DNA from: Molanna angustata
Taxonomy: Eukaryota > Arthropoda > Insecta > Trichoptera > Molannidae
NCBI GenBank assembly: GCA_963576475.1
Contig: OY754972.1
Span: 11,243,062 to 11,307,061 of the forward strand
DNA: 64,000 nt
Reading direction: 5' to 3'
The notes under the pieces were generated by a model. That model had not been told where the DNA came from. It worked only from the letters and a program-made list of their open reading frames with translations, and did not search any database. This document shows positions 1 through 10,319 of the stretch, piece by piece (positions within the stretch are counted from its first letter, which is position 1; each line of letters opens with the position of its first letter). Position numbers and translations under genes: made by a program.

Positions 1-850
1 ATGAAGAAACGAAGGTAAAGTAGTTACTTTCTCCTATAATATTCCAACAAACAATGTTATTTTTGAAAGTTCTATATATTTCAACTATGAGAAACTAATC
101 GTTTGAAAATATGGTGTTTTTACCATCGCCATCTATGAAGAAACGAAGGTAAAGTAGTTACTTTCTCCTAAAATATTCCAACAAACAATGTTATTTTTGA
201 AAGTTCTATATATCAATTATGATAAACTAATCGTTTGAAAATATGGTGTTTTTACCATCGCCATCTATGAAGAAACGAAGGTAAAGTAGTTTCTTTCTCC
301 TATAATATTCCAACAAACAATGTTATTTTTGAAAGTTCTATATATTTCATTTATGAGAAACTAATCGTTTGAAAATATGGTGTTTTTACCATCGCCATCT
401 ATGAAGAAACGAAGGGAAAGTAGTTACTTTCTCCTATAATATTCCAACAAACAATGTTATTTTTGAAAGTTCTATATATTTCAATTATGAGAAACTAATC
501 GTTTGAAAATATGGTGTTTTTACCATCGCCATCTATGAAGAAACGAAGGTAAAGTAGTTACTTTCTCCTATAATATTCCAACAAACAATGTTATTTTTGA
601 AAGTTCTATATATTTCAATTATGAGAAACTAATCGTTTGAAAATATGGTGTTTTTACCATCGCCATCTATGAAGAAACGAAGGTAAAGTAGTTACTTTCT
701 CCTATAATATTCCAACAAACAATGTTATTTTTGAATGTTCTATATATTTCAATTATGAGAAACTAATCGTTTGAAAATATGGTATTTTTACCATCGCCAT
801 CTATGAAGATACGAAGGTAAAGTAGTTACATTCTCCTGTAATATTGCAAC
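1..850. repeat. 134-bp tandem array, about 6.3 copies, inside a family A element
   Basis: Units start at 1, 135, 267, 401, 535, 669 and 803, so the period is 134 bp (one unit is 132). Copies differ by only a few bases, which suggests recent amplification or homogenisation. Each unit has a middle part that matches the interior of the dispersed family A copies at 55.9 kb and 61.7 kb (the stretch ending in 'gccatctatgaag'). It also carries an inverted copy of the family A subterminal sequence ('ctcctataatattccaac'). The array runs off the left edge, so its true length is unknown. Confidence 0.95.
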
Positions 851-935
851 GTCCCTATTGAGATGTTAAAAAGTTTGTCAAAAATAATCCAATGTTTGCG
901 TATATGCAGCTTTAAAAATATTCGATTTAAATATG
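838..935 (-). mobile_element. Family A element, right terminal inverted repeat
   Basis: Directly after the last array unit, 'cgtccctattgagatg' followed by 'ttaaaaagtttgtca' (849-880) is the reverse complement of the family A left end seen at 61639 and 62930. The flank beyond it (about 888-925, 'ccaatgtttgcgtatatgc') matches the sequence beyond the right end at 62110-62150. The array therefore lies inside one transposable element and this is its terminus. Confidence 0.8.
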
Positions 936-984
936 TATTATTTTCACAAAATATAAAAAAAGTAATTAAACACATAAAGGGCAC

Positions 985-1100
985 AAAAACGAATTTTTAT
1001 TGCTTACGATATTTTCCTAGCTTTATATGGCCTCTTAAATTTAACTAGTTGATTACTCCACGCTGTGGGATATGCCGTGATGATATAACTGAATGAATGT
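985..1100. mobile_element. Family B right end and a LINE 3' terminus fragment
   Basis: Positions about 1017-1037 read 'ttatatggcctcttaaat', the right end of the TTAA-flanked family B elements described at 31-39 kb. Positions 1060-1095 ('gtgggatatgccgtgatg' then 'atgaatg') match the 3' terminus repeated at 52202-52235 and 48283-48300. I read that as the shared 3' end of one LINE family. Both are short fragments. Confidence 0.5.
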
Positions 1101-2042
1101 TTTGGAGTCATTACAAAATGTTTGATACGGGCAAATGATTAGTTCGTCCGAACCGGAGGGCGTCCCTCGCTCCTGATTTTGCTTTCTTCGTTTAGGAGTG
1201 TGTACGTATGTGCGTGGTGAGAATATCAAAGGACTAGTGGACGACGAAGTCGAAGCTGACGATGTCAACGGCCCTTTATGGCAATGTGACCCTTACGTGA
1301 TTGGAAACTAGAGGCGATGCCATGGAATGGATGTGCGCAGTGCCATTATTATTTCGTTGACTCATACAGAACACGCACTAAAAACAGTGTGAAAACTACA
1401 ACGTCGCATCGTGAACATTTATATCACGGTTTCCAAAATGGCGGGACGCATAAAAACTTAATAATAATAATATTTTTTTATTCTCCATAATAGATCACAC
1501 AAGAACTAATAATTGTTGAACATATAATTTATAATTTATAGAGCGTATAAAATAAAATTAAATAGTTGTTCGGAAATACGATGTTTTGTAGTTCCTACAA
1601 TTAATCTTTGTCTTACTAACTAGGAGTAATTCCTGTTTTAAGACAGACAATTTTACCTCAAATTTAGTAACACGTCCACTTCAAGATACATATTTGTAAT
1701 ATTGAAAAGAAGAAATGAAAAATATAAATACATAAGAAGTATACTCCTAGAAAGACATAAAAAAACAATTAGAGAGTTATCAACACACAAATAAATAAGT
1801 GAACACATCAAAGCAATGAAAAAGGTACATGAAGTATATACTTAATCAAATAAATAAAACAAAAAGCAATAAAAAAAATCCAAGTATTCAGAACTCGCAA
1901 TACCTAATAGGTGTTTTTTTACAAGAAACATTATAGTAGGTACGATTAAATATCATTGAAACGAACGAGAAATTTCTATAATGTTTTCGCGTCATCCGAA
2001 CCGTCAGAATTTTGTTTAAGCCGTCAGGAGTCTGCATTTACT
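1100..2042. other. No recognisable gene; A-rich spacer
   Basis: Only short open frames without recognisable motifs. A YY1/E2F-like string, AAAATGGCGGGA, lies at 1436-1447, but nothing around it supports a promoter. 1450-1950 is very A-rich. An open frame at 1956-2246 overlaps the inverted repeat that follows and is best explained by it. Confidence 0.4.
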
Positions 2043-2205
2043 TGTCAGTGCCCGTACCCGCTTATGGTGTGTCGGGCATATAAAATGTCGTATGATCTAG
2101 TTAGTGGTAATTCACGTGTAAGTGTGAACAGCTCCGTTGTATTGCCACAAGGTCGCACGACTTTTTATCGTGCCCGACACAAGACAAGTGGGAACGGGCA
2201 GTCAC
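2043..2205. mobile_element. GC-rich inverted-repeat hairpin, MITE-like
   Basis: Left arm 2043-2095 and right arm 2153-2205 are reverse complements over about 53 bp with scattered mismatches. The best conserved core is 'tgtgtcgggca' on the left against 'tgcccgacaca' on the right, and 'cagtgcccgt' against 'acgggcagtc'. The loop is about 57 bp. The arms are much richer in GC than their surroundings. I found no second copy in the window, so the MITE label is inferred from structure alone. Confidence 0.6.
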
Positions 2206-2950
2206 TCGTTCAGTTCGAATTGCGCCGAAAAATCGTAGGTAAGTAAACTGTGTCGATAAAAAATACCAGATTTAATGGGATTCATAGTTCAATCGGGTAT
2301 TATAATTTTTTTTTGGATTATTCGAGTCGAAAATCATTTTTAAAGTTAATATAATATTGTGGCGGAAAAATTACCTGTTGTGAGTAGTGCACATGCGCGA
2401 AAGGATAAAGCAATCATCGTTTTCTCGTAATTTGAAATGATTTTTAAAAAATAAACTGAACAAAAATTCTCATTAACAATAAATTGCTTCTCATAAATAT
2501 TTTTTGTTTAATTTCTACCGTTTTTCGTGACAGTGAATGCATTTTTATTATAATTTTGATGCGAATAAATTAAAACTTCTTTACACATTTACATGTTTTT
2601 GCTTACCTTATTATAGAGGAAACAAATTATGTGGGTCACGAAAAAAATTGCAAATTAAAAGGTTACGGAAAAAAGTTTGAGAAACGCTTAATTATATAGT
2701 ATCCAACTTTGGGCGGAACAATTTGAATACTAAACTCGCTGTATTCCATATTACATTTATTTTACAACGAATACTAATGAGCTAGAACTGTGATAAAAAG
2801 CCTTCAAAAAAGAAGAATACTAATATTATATTGATATAAATCAATATACTATTTCAGAGTGCAAACCCTCCCTAACGCTACGTATTGCGCGTCTTCGGAT
2901 GAAAGGAATGGACCCATTTCCCAATGGTTGGTGTCACCTGTATACCCATG
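2206..2950. other. No feature seen
   Basis: AT-rich sequence with no long open frame, no recognised repeat copy and no tandem structure. Confidence 0.4.
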
Positions 2951-2951
2951 T

Positions 2952-3105
2952 TAAAAAAAATCTGACGAAGTTGAAATATACTTACGAGAACCTTGAAATT
3001 AGGCACCTACAGGGCTTACGACCTGCCATCAATTTCTTTCGCGACATTCACCGATGATGTCTTTTTATTGACATCCTTTCGAAATTTTGAAAATTCTACA
3101 TATTA
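2952..3105 (+). mobile_element. Family A element, 5' fragment
   Basis: Contains the family A landmarks in order: 'gacgaagttg', 'gagaacc', then 'ggcacctacagggcttacga', the cttcacc-type segment and 'ttttgaaaattctac'. These align with 55801-55970. The left TIR and the right half are missing, so this is a truncated, diverged copy. Confidence 0.75.
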
Positions 3106-3899
3106 TGTATATATTTATTTATTTAAAAATCCATTTTTAAAGTATAACTAATAATATCTGATGTAGGTACAATATAACTTGATACATTAGTACAACGTTA
3201 AAAGTTACCTGTCAACGTTAAAGTTAAGAAAACATTACCTGTCCTTATCTTTTTGCGTATAATTATGACATATTAAAAGCAATGTTGTCAGTATTGAAAA
3301 TGAATATTCCGCAGATTATTACGATTAAAATTTATTCTGAATGTTTAAAATTCCTTTTAAAACAATAATATTGTCAATTTATGCAGAAAATACATTTTAA
3401 ACGATTAATTTGTACTTTTTCGCATCAATTTATTTTTTATTTTAAATAAAAATTTCGAAAGCGAAAATTGATTAAGGAAAAATTATTTCACTGGCAATCC
3501 GTCGAAGGACGAAAAAACATGGCGTACAGTAATTATATTATAGATGGTTGGAACTGAATCAGCAGAGATGCGCAGCGACCAAATCTCTTCATTAATATTT
3601 CCGTAAAACAAATCTTTTTGTATCTACGGTCCTCTTTTCAAAACATGTCCGTGACGCTCGGTTACAGACGTGAAAAATTCAAACGGGGATGAACGCAGGA
3701 GAGAAGTGCTTTGACTATTAAAAAATTAAAACGTCCTGGTAAATTTAACACGCGTGTATGTTGTTACGGTTAGCAAAAAAAAATGTAAATCCGATTCTAT
3801 AACGACTCCACTGTACAATATAGGGACATTTAATACAATGGAAAGGGTTGAAAAGCTCGCGAATCGCGAAATACGGACAGGTCGGTAGGTCTTTTCATA
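3106..3899. other. No feature seen
   Basis: AT-rich unique-looking sequence. No open frame, repeat copy or RNA-like structure could be supported. Confidence 0.35.
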
Positions 3900-3904
3900 G
3901 TTTA

Positions 3905-4440
3905 CAGATTTAAATGAATCAATAATAAATAGGTTTAAACGAATTCGTCATGGGTAATTTTATTTTTAGGTTTAAATTAATCAGTCACACGTATTTTATT
4001 CATATGTTTAAACGAATACGTCATAGGTAATTATTTTTTTTAATAAAAATGAATATGTCCTTCTTATACAAGTACATATACATCTTCCTACGTTCCCTAA
4101 TAATAAGCATAAATGCTAGTGCTATAGGTGAACGAAATCGGTCGAGGCAGGATTCGAACTCGCGACCACTGGATTATTAACCCAATGCGCTAACCGCTCT
4201 GCCATCGACCCATCCAAATTTTCGCTTATGTTTAAATGAATCAGTCATACGTCATTTGTTCATAGGTTTAAACGAAGACGTCATAGGTAATTTTATTATG
4301 AGGTTTAAATTAATCAGTTATTAATAGGTTTAAGCGAATACGTCATAGATAATTTTATTATGAGTTTAAATTAATCAGTCATCCCTCATTTATTCATAGG
4401 TTTAAACGAATACGTCATAGGCATTTATTAATAGGACAAA
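3905..4440. repeat. About 73-bp minisatellite, interrupted by a SINE1
   Basis: The core 'aggtttaaacgaatacgtca' recurs at about 3930, 4003, 4263, 4325 and 4397, each followed by 'taggtaattttat' and 'ggtttaaattaatcag'. Spacing is 62-73 bp. The SINE1 at 4051-4211 splits one unit, so the array is older than that insertion. Confidence 0.85.
4051..4211 (-). mobile_element. SINE1 copy, tRNA-derived
   Basis: On the minus strand it starts with a tRNA-like head: 'ggcagagcggttagcgc' (A box/D arm), an anticodon arm with loop TTAATAA, and 'gttcgaatcctgcc' (B box/T arm). The tail follows ('ttcacctatagc', 'agggaacgtagg'), shared with copies at 5839-5997 and 8551-8711. The T stem no longer pairs, so this is a SINE head and not a functional tRNA. 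An internal RNA polymerase III promoter is expected from the A and B boxes. Confidence 0.85.
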
Positions 4441-5838
4441 ATAAGTCGGTCATTCGCAATAAGCTTGCACATGAAAACTGTCGAATAAAACAAACATTTA
4501 ACAAATGAACCAACTAGGAACAATATAATATCAACTAGGTTAGTATATACATATGTAACTATGATCATAGTTTCATTTTCAAATTTATCACATCCCTGTA
4601 ACAAATTCCCAAAAAGGATAAATACATAAGAATCCTTAAAATAACATTTATTTTACTTATAGTGAACGTAGTGAAATTACTAAATAATCCAAAACCTGTT
4701 TTTCCTAACGCCCTTTTATGATAAAATATGTCGGTGCCTCATGCTAGAACAAAAAAAATGTTCATACGAAACGTTAAAAGTATGAGATTTTGTTCAGAAT
4801 AATCTCGAAACTAAGCGCTAGGCTCAGCGGCGCATTTTGATAAAATTCAAATTTATGACTATTTTCATTTTAATTTTATACATTTCGTGAATAGACGGAT
4901 TGTTATTGTTTCGTTGTGATTCATGAAAAGAAAAAATACACAATTTTCGACTTTAACCGACCTCGACACAATAAACTCAATAAATTGCACTTAGATGTTG
5001 AAATAAATCATAAAGACCAATAAGCATAAAATGCTTGTAAGGGATTTTAATAAGTTCATAGAAATAATGTAATCGAGTAACAGATTAATAAAAAAAAACA
5101 AGTCAGCTAATATTAAACATATTTCAGGGGTTTAAAAAAATGTATTGCAATCATAAAATTCTTTAAAAAATATTATTTAAGAAATATTGAAAATCATTCA
5201 TATAACCAAAAAAGTTATTGACTTCATTTTCGGATCATTCATATAACTAAAATGGTCGTCAAACTGCGATAAGAATAAACTGTGTAAAAAGTTGAAGAAA
5301 AAGACGAAAAATTCAAAATGCTTTTTGTTACCATATATTTGAAAATGTTTTATGTTGTATTAAAATTCATTCCGAAAAGATATCTTTATTATTTGGGTAG
5401 AACAACATGTTTACACCGTTACACCGACCTCAGTTCGGACCCTTCTCAATATATTATATGAAATTACCAAATGATAACGCATATATCACATCGTGTATAC
5501 CAACCAAATTACACGAATACAATATATCTGTAAAGTTATAAATCATAACGACAACGAAAGAATAGATTCCTACATACATATATACCAGAGAAAGAGATAT
5601 CGTTATATGATATTTCTGAATATCGTTATACAATGACTTTTATTATTCTTATTCAACGACTAGAAGTAAAAACATCTTTATTCAGAGCGTTTTGATATTT
5701 TATATAACGTCAATTCATCTTATATCGGAGGCAAATAAAATGCTTACGTTTACACAAACTAAAATCAAGAATTATTATTTGTTTACACGAAATATTGCAT
5801 CAAAACATCACTTTAAAACAGCTCTTTTTTTACCAGAT
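4441..5838. other. No gene; very AT-rich spacer
   Basis: No motif-bearing open frame. The 64-codon frame at 5692-5886 runs into the SINE1 tail and looks like chance. Confidence 0.4.
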
Positions 5839-5997
5839 GAATATGTCCTTGCAAGAAGTATATATACATCCTCATACATTCCCTAAACTAAGCAGTAATG
5901 CTTGTACTATAGGTAAATGAAATTGGTCTTGGTAGGATTCAAACTAACAACCGCTGAATTATGAACCCAGCGCGCTAGCCGCTCTGCCACCACCAAT
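5839..5997 (-). mobile_element. SINE1 copy, diverged
   Basis: Same layout and orientation as 4051-4211. The head is read from 5997 leftwards ('ggcagagcggctagcgcgc', loop TTCATAA, degenerate B box 'gtttgaatcctacc'), and the tail ends near 5839 at 'gaatatgtcc'. The B box has decayed relative to the other copies. Confidence 0.85.
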
Positions 5998-6179
5998 CAG
6001 CTTTAAATCTCTAATCCATATTTTTTTTTAAATATTGTTTGAAGAAGTACGAAAATCTTTTGGTGTAAATGGTCCTTCCATCTTTTTGTACCACCCCTCC
6101 CCCCTTATAAATTTAATTTTGTAATAGTAATTATTTTGTTAAATTTTGTGTTTCTGTTAAAAAATCGCCAGTTTTGTTC

Positions 6180-6250
6180 ACCTATAGCATATTTATTTAT
6201 TTATTTAATTTAAGGGGAAACATACAGCAATTTATAATCCATAAACAAAA
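6180..6250 (-). mobile_element. Antisense LINE 3' tail with (TTTA)n
   Basis: 'tatttatttatttaattta' followed by 'aaggggaaacatacagca' resembles 39113-39150 ('agaggacaacatacagca'). An (AAAT)n end seen in antisense is typical of CR1/L2-type LINE 3' ends. It is short, so the clade is uncertain. Confidence 0.4.
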
Positions 6251-6289
6251 ACAATAACAAATATCAGTAATTTGCCAAAATAGTTCCCA

Positions 6290-6490
6290 CAACATGCGTA
6301 ATATAAAAAAAGGACAGGTTAGCCTAAAAAACATATACAGTGGAGTGAGTTAAAAACTTAATTGAACAACATGCGTAATATAAAAAAAGGACAAGTTAGC
6401 TTAAAAAACATATACAGTGGAGTGAGTTAAAAAGTTAATTAAACAACATGCGTAAAATAAAAAAAGGACAAGTTAGCTTAAAAAATATTA
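6290..6490. repeat. 77-bp minisatellite, 2.6 copies
   Basis: Units start at 6290, 6367 and 6444 with 'caacatgcgtaa', then 'aaaaaaaggacaagttagc', and all but the last contain 'atatacagtggagtgagtt'. Exact 77-bp spacing and high identity point to a recent local duplication. Confidence 0.95.
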
Positions 6491-6564
6491 TTCCTATAGG
6501 TATGCTTAATTAACAGGAATAATTTTTCTTTTAGTGGACCTTTTAATCATAATTTAGTAGACCA

Positions 6565-6960
6565 ACTATCCTTCCATCAATTGGGTGTTCTTCCTAGTAG
6601 ACGGCAATCAGAGTGGATTTCATTTGTTGCTATATACGCAAGTCTATCACTGTCCGTTCTGGTTACGTGGTTCCTCCAATGTCTTCTTCTGGATCTACTC
6701 CACCGGACGATGTCATCTATTTCACATGTTTTCTTTCTTATTTCAACATTGCGGACACAATCTCGGTTTTTCCAGTGATTGACCTTAGAATCTTTATTTC
6801 CGTTGTCCTTAGGAGCCCCTTGGTTCGTACAGCGTCTGCTCACGTTTCCACAGTATACGTCATGATCTGTTGCACGCATGTCTTATTTTTCCAGACCATT
6901 TCCTTTAAAAATCTAGATACGGCAGATGCTTTATTGACTTATTCGCGAACTTCAGTATAT
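6565..6960 (-). pseudogene. RTE-like LINE reverse transcriptase, C-terminal fragment
   Basis: The minus-strand frame (longest open part 6577-6879) ends in a region like the extreme C-terminus of RTE-type ORF2 proteins: a Glu-Ile-Asp-Asp-Ile-Val-Arg-Trp segment, then 'RRRHWRNHVTRTDSDRLAY' and a degenerate Gly-Arg-Thr-Pro near the stop. In the family this region reads roughly 'W-x-GH-x-x-R-x-x-x-x-R ... GRPP-x-x-W'. Upstream catalytic domains are absent. The plus-strand frames over the same bases are shadows. Related tails lie at 14.9, 26.0, 34.0 and 40.9 kb. Confidence 0.6.
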
Positions 6961-7173
6961 AGGTCATTATGGTAATTGTTCTTATGACAAATTCATTCTT
7001 TAAAAAAAACTTTGCCTAGATACAAAATGAGTCTTTTGTATTTTTAAAAAGATCCTTACAAGGTCGCCCGATTGAACTGAATAAAAATAGTAGAATTATA
7101 AATATCTTTGATTTTTAAATATATAATTAAAATCTTCATCGTTATTTATAGAGCACCTATTAGTTAGTTAAAT

Positions 7174-7431
7174 ATGGATAAATTCTTACCAAATCCAGTT
7201 TTACGAGAAATGGATGCTGGTCCGTTTGGTAATGTTGAGAATACCGGTTTTAACGGAAAAATGTATTTTTATATAGATGGACATCAGCACGATATATGTA
7301 TACCTGAAACAATGAAAATAATATATTTAACATTTAAAAAATGTGTATATGTATATTGTATTAATACAAAATATAAACATATTAGTGTTCAAGAAAAAAT
7401 ATGTGCTTCAATAATATACATTGAAAAATAA
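7174..7431 (+). CDS. Unrecognised 85-codon open frame
   Basis: Begins at an ATG (residues 'MDKFLPNPVLREMDAGPFGN') and ends in a Lys/Tyr/Ile-rich stretch whose composition is what AT-rich random sequence would give. The first 45 residues look more protein-like, with a Gly-Phe-Asn-Gly and a Asp-Gly-His-Gln-His motif. I do not recognise a family. There is no clear splice site or neighbouring exon, so it could be the remains of an exon or chance. Confidence 0.2.
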   Translation: MDKFLPNPVLREMDAGPFGNVENTGFNGKMYFYIDGHQHDICIPETMKIIYLTFKKCVYVYCINTKYKHISVQEKICASIIYIEK

Positions 7432-7715
7432 AAAGAATACATAAAAAAATCAAAATCAGGTACTTCCATACATTTGTAAGTTTTTGTAAGATTTTTACTG
7501 TAGGTATAATTTTTACGAAAATTATTTTTTTTTGCTTTTTTTTTTTAGGCTTATATTTAAAGTCGTGCATTGTTCTCCTTTTCCTTGCACTACATTGAAT
7601 GATTTTTTGTTCAAGGCAAATCATTATGCACTCATGCTTCTTTCTGCTGCCATTTAAAGTTTCATATAATATACAGAAATCAAAGTTGGCACATTAATAA
7701 TATCATTGACCAACC

Positions 7716-7790
7716 AAAATGTCTTTAAAAGAGAAGAGTGATTTCTAATAGTCTTCCGTAGTATACAGATAAAAAAATCACGCTCTATAC
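7716..7790 (+). mobile_element. Family C arm, left of the internal array
   Basis: 'gtgatttctaatagtcttcc' (7739-7758) and the following 'gtagtatacagataaaaaaa' match the family C arm at 38971-39005 ('gatttctaatggtcttctg', 'tagtaaagataaaaaaaa'). The array begins straight afterwards. Confidence 0.7.
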
Positions 7791-8285
7791 ACGCTATAAA
7801 CTACTATGTGCGATAAATTGTTTAATAAACTGTTTGTGCGATATAAACTAGCTATAAAAACGCTATAAACTAGTATGTGTGATAAATTGTTTAATAAACT
7901 GTTATGCGCGATATAAACTGGCTACAAACTAATGTATGTGAGATAAATTGTTTAATAAACTGTTATTTGCGATATAAACTAGCTATAAACACACTATTAA
8001 CTAGTATGTGTGATAAATTGTTTAATAAACTGTTATGCGCGATATAAACTGGCTATAAACTAATTAATATATGTGAGATAAATTGTTTAATATACTGTTA
8101 TTTGCGATATAAACTAGCTATAAACACACTATAAACTGGTATTTGCGATAAATTGTTTAGTAAACTGGTATGCGCGATATAAACTAGCTATAAACTTAGA
8201 TGTGCGATAAATTGTTTAATAAACTGTTATGTGCGATATAAACTAGCTATAAACACACTGTAAACTAGTATGTGCGATAAAATGT
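7790..8285. repeat. Tandem array with alternating about 60/70-bp spacing inside family C
   Basis: The core 'gataaattgtttaataaact' recurs near 7812, 7881, 7942, 8012, 8077, 8147 and 8206, with a partial at 8276. Intervals are 69, 61, 70, 65, 70, 59 and 70, so long and short units alternate and the true unit is a dimer of about 130 bp. Each unit also holds 'gcgatataaactagctataa'. The array is flanked by family C arm sequence on both sides. Confidence 0.9.
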
Positions 8286-8548
8286 GTCTGTTGGGAGGTT
8301 TCCACCAACCAAAAGTGTGATATCTAATAGTTTTAGTTATAATGATAAACACTTCTTAGCACCCTGCGTAAGTGGCGATTTCATTGCCACACAGCAAATT
8401 CTTTCAACTAACCAGTCTTCCGTAGTAAATATAAAAAAATAACTTTGTATACTATAAAGCTACATACTATAACTGACGTGTTAACATAGCAATTTTCAAC
8501 ACATTGTAGGCTATTAACTCCGAAAGCCGCCACTACTCACGTTTTTTT
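8286..8548 (+). mobile_element. Family C element, right part
   Basis: Contains 'cagtcttccgtagtaaatat' near 8425, then 'actgacgtgttaac', 'caattttcaacacattg' and 'ctccgaaagccgccactact' (8519-8538). These match, in order, the copy at 38971-39107 and its inverted partner at 38243-38395. A second partial arm ('gtgtgatatctaatag', 8316-8331) precedes it. Confidence 0.75.
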
Positions 8549-8550
8549 AA

Positions 8551-8711
8551 GAATGAATATTTCTTTGAAACAAGTATATATAAATCCTCATACATTCCCT
8601 AAACTAAGCAGAAAAGCTTGTGCTATAGGTGAACGAAATTGGTCGTGGCAGGATTCGAACTCGCCACCATTGGATTACTAACCCAGCGCACTAACCGCTC
8701 TGCCACCACCC
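8551..8711 (-). mobile_element. SINE1 copy, best preserved
   Basis: Minus-strand head 'ggcagagcggttagtgcgc', anticodon loop TTAGTAA, B box 'gttcgaatcctgcc', then the shared tail 'ttcacctatagcacaagc' ... 'agggaatgtatgaggattta'. It abuts the end of the family C element at 8548, which suggests insertion at or beside the family C terminus. Confidence 0.85.
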
Positions 8712-9369
8712 ATCTCAATTATCTGTGACGTTAGTCTGGGCTACACAAAACGACTTAAGATCTGGTTCGTACTCTATAAGCTCGCCCATACCAACCGCAG
8801 AATACGAAACAAGGGATGATGAAATACAAAAAAAAAATAGCGTGAGGAGATTTCGGTTACGGGTACCAAAACCACAAGGGGGTGAAATTGATTAAAAAAT
8901 TAAAAATGTATTCGACACACTTAAGTTGGCCGATCGAGATATCCAAGGAAATGAGTTGCCTTCAACATGGCCCAAGAAGTGGGAACATTTATAATGGAGG
9001 TTATAAATCAAAGGCAACTTCATAAATTATTATGTACGAATTTACCTTTATGGTGTTTATGGTAAAATATGGCGTCCGCGGCAACCACACGAAACAATAT
9101 TATTATATAAATATATACTTTGTTAAATTCTCTTGTTCAATAGATGTGTTTTCATTTAAAATTACACCAACGTTAATTGGGACGTTACATTTAAAATACG
9201 AGATGTGCCGGTCATCCAAACGCTTAGGGAAAGTGTTATTTATAAAAACGAAGTTGATCTGTATGTAACAACAATGTCTGAAAGAATTGAAAATGTGAAC
9301 ATCAGGAGAAAATGCAAAAAAGGATATTATTTATAAGTAAAATGAAAGTGAATGAAAAGGAAGGTATAT
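8712..9369. other. No feature supported
   Basis: A 78-codon frame (9032-9268) has no recognisable motif and AT-biased composition. No repeat copy was identified. Confidence 0.3.
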
Positions 9370-9441
9370 GAATGATATTTTAAATAAAGAAACATTGAAG
9401 ATTCACCGAGCATATGTACATGAGACGATGCATGAATGTTA
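9370..9441 (+). pseudogene. RTE-like LINE extreme 3' coding fragment
   Basis: 'gatattttaaataaagaaac' ... 'gagacgatgcatgaatgtta' aligns with the 3' end of the larger fragment at 42125-42197 ('ggtattttgaaagac' ... 'gacgatgtatgaatgttga'), with the same in-frame stop after a Met-His/Tyr-Glu-Cys ending. It is a short 5'-truncated relic. Confidence 0.55.
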
Positions 9442-9702
9442 AGGAAGCCATGAATGAAAGCGTATGGCGCACGGTTCTCTTATAGGGGCGTATAGGTTTG
9501 TAGGTAATACGTAAGTAGACCTAGGCTTTATAATATTCACTATGTTCCATTTTCAAATTCATTATGCGCCATGCCTAATCACAACCAACTTCACATTGAT
9601 GATTGGAGTACGCGACATAATTCACGTTGTTATATTTTAAACTTCAGTATTATACAATCAGTGAAAAACGATGATGTTTATAAATTATTGTAATCTCTAT
9701 TT

Positions 9703-9772
9703 TTCTAGACGTAGGTAATAATGTTCAGTGTTCCATTTACAATTTCAAACAGAAAATTTAAATAAAAAATAA
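9703..9772. repeat. 95-bp minisatellite unit, partial, upstream of the LINE
   Basis: 'gttcagtgttccatttac' followed by 'cagaaaatttaaataaaaaa' matches the units at 14685-14880 on the other side of the LINE. A more diverged copy lies at about 9540-9570. The LINE therefore split a pre-existing tandem repeat. Confidence 0.85.
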
Positions 9773-10319
9773 CAACAATACTATCTGTCAAAAGTTAACT
9801 ACTTATTAAGATTGATCCTGTTTTTTTTGTTTTGTTTCTCTAATAATTAACAGTATATATTGTATTTTTCTGTGTAATCCTTGTACAGTGAAGTTAAATG
9901 AATCATTATATATAATTTTCTCTACTATCAGTACTTTCTAGTTATGAAGATTTATGTTTGAAGTTTGTCAACTACAGTGCTAATCGGAATTATAATCAGT
10001 TGCTGTAAAAGTGTTTAATATATTTTCTGTTTACAAGAAAATAAAAACATCCCCCAACATCATTACACACCCAAGTGACATCTATTAAGAATAAACTGTA
10101 TTCAACTTTCTTCCTATGTTACGGTGTACTTCCAAATTGTATGAACATAGGTGTAAATCAACAGTGTAGATACAGCCAGCTGTCGACTAGAGGTAGAGTG
10201 GTCAAGAACTCAACGCGGTATCGTTCTTGGAAGCAACGTGTGACGAGTTAAAACCAAAGCCGTCCAATCTAATTTTGTGTTTTTATTTTATATTTAACGC
10301 ACCACATTACACTACCAAG

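Noticed and set aside
6581..6975. Plus-strand frames of 65 to 120 codons
   Set aside because: Shadows of the minus-strand RTE-like fragment.
10227..10319. Upstream extension of LINE ORF1
   Set aside because: The frame is open but contains no ATG before 10320, and the extra 31 residues show no motif.
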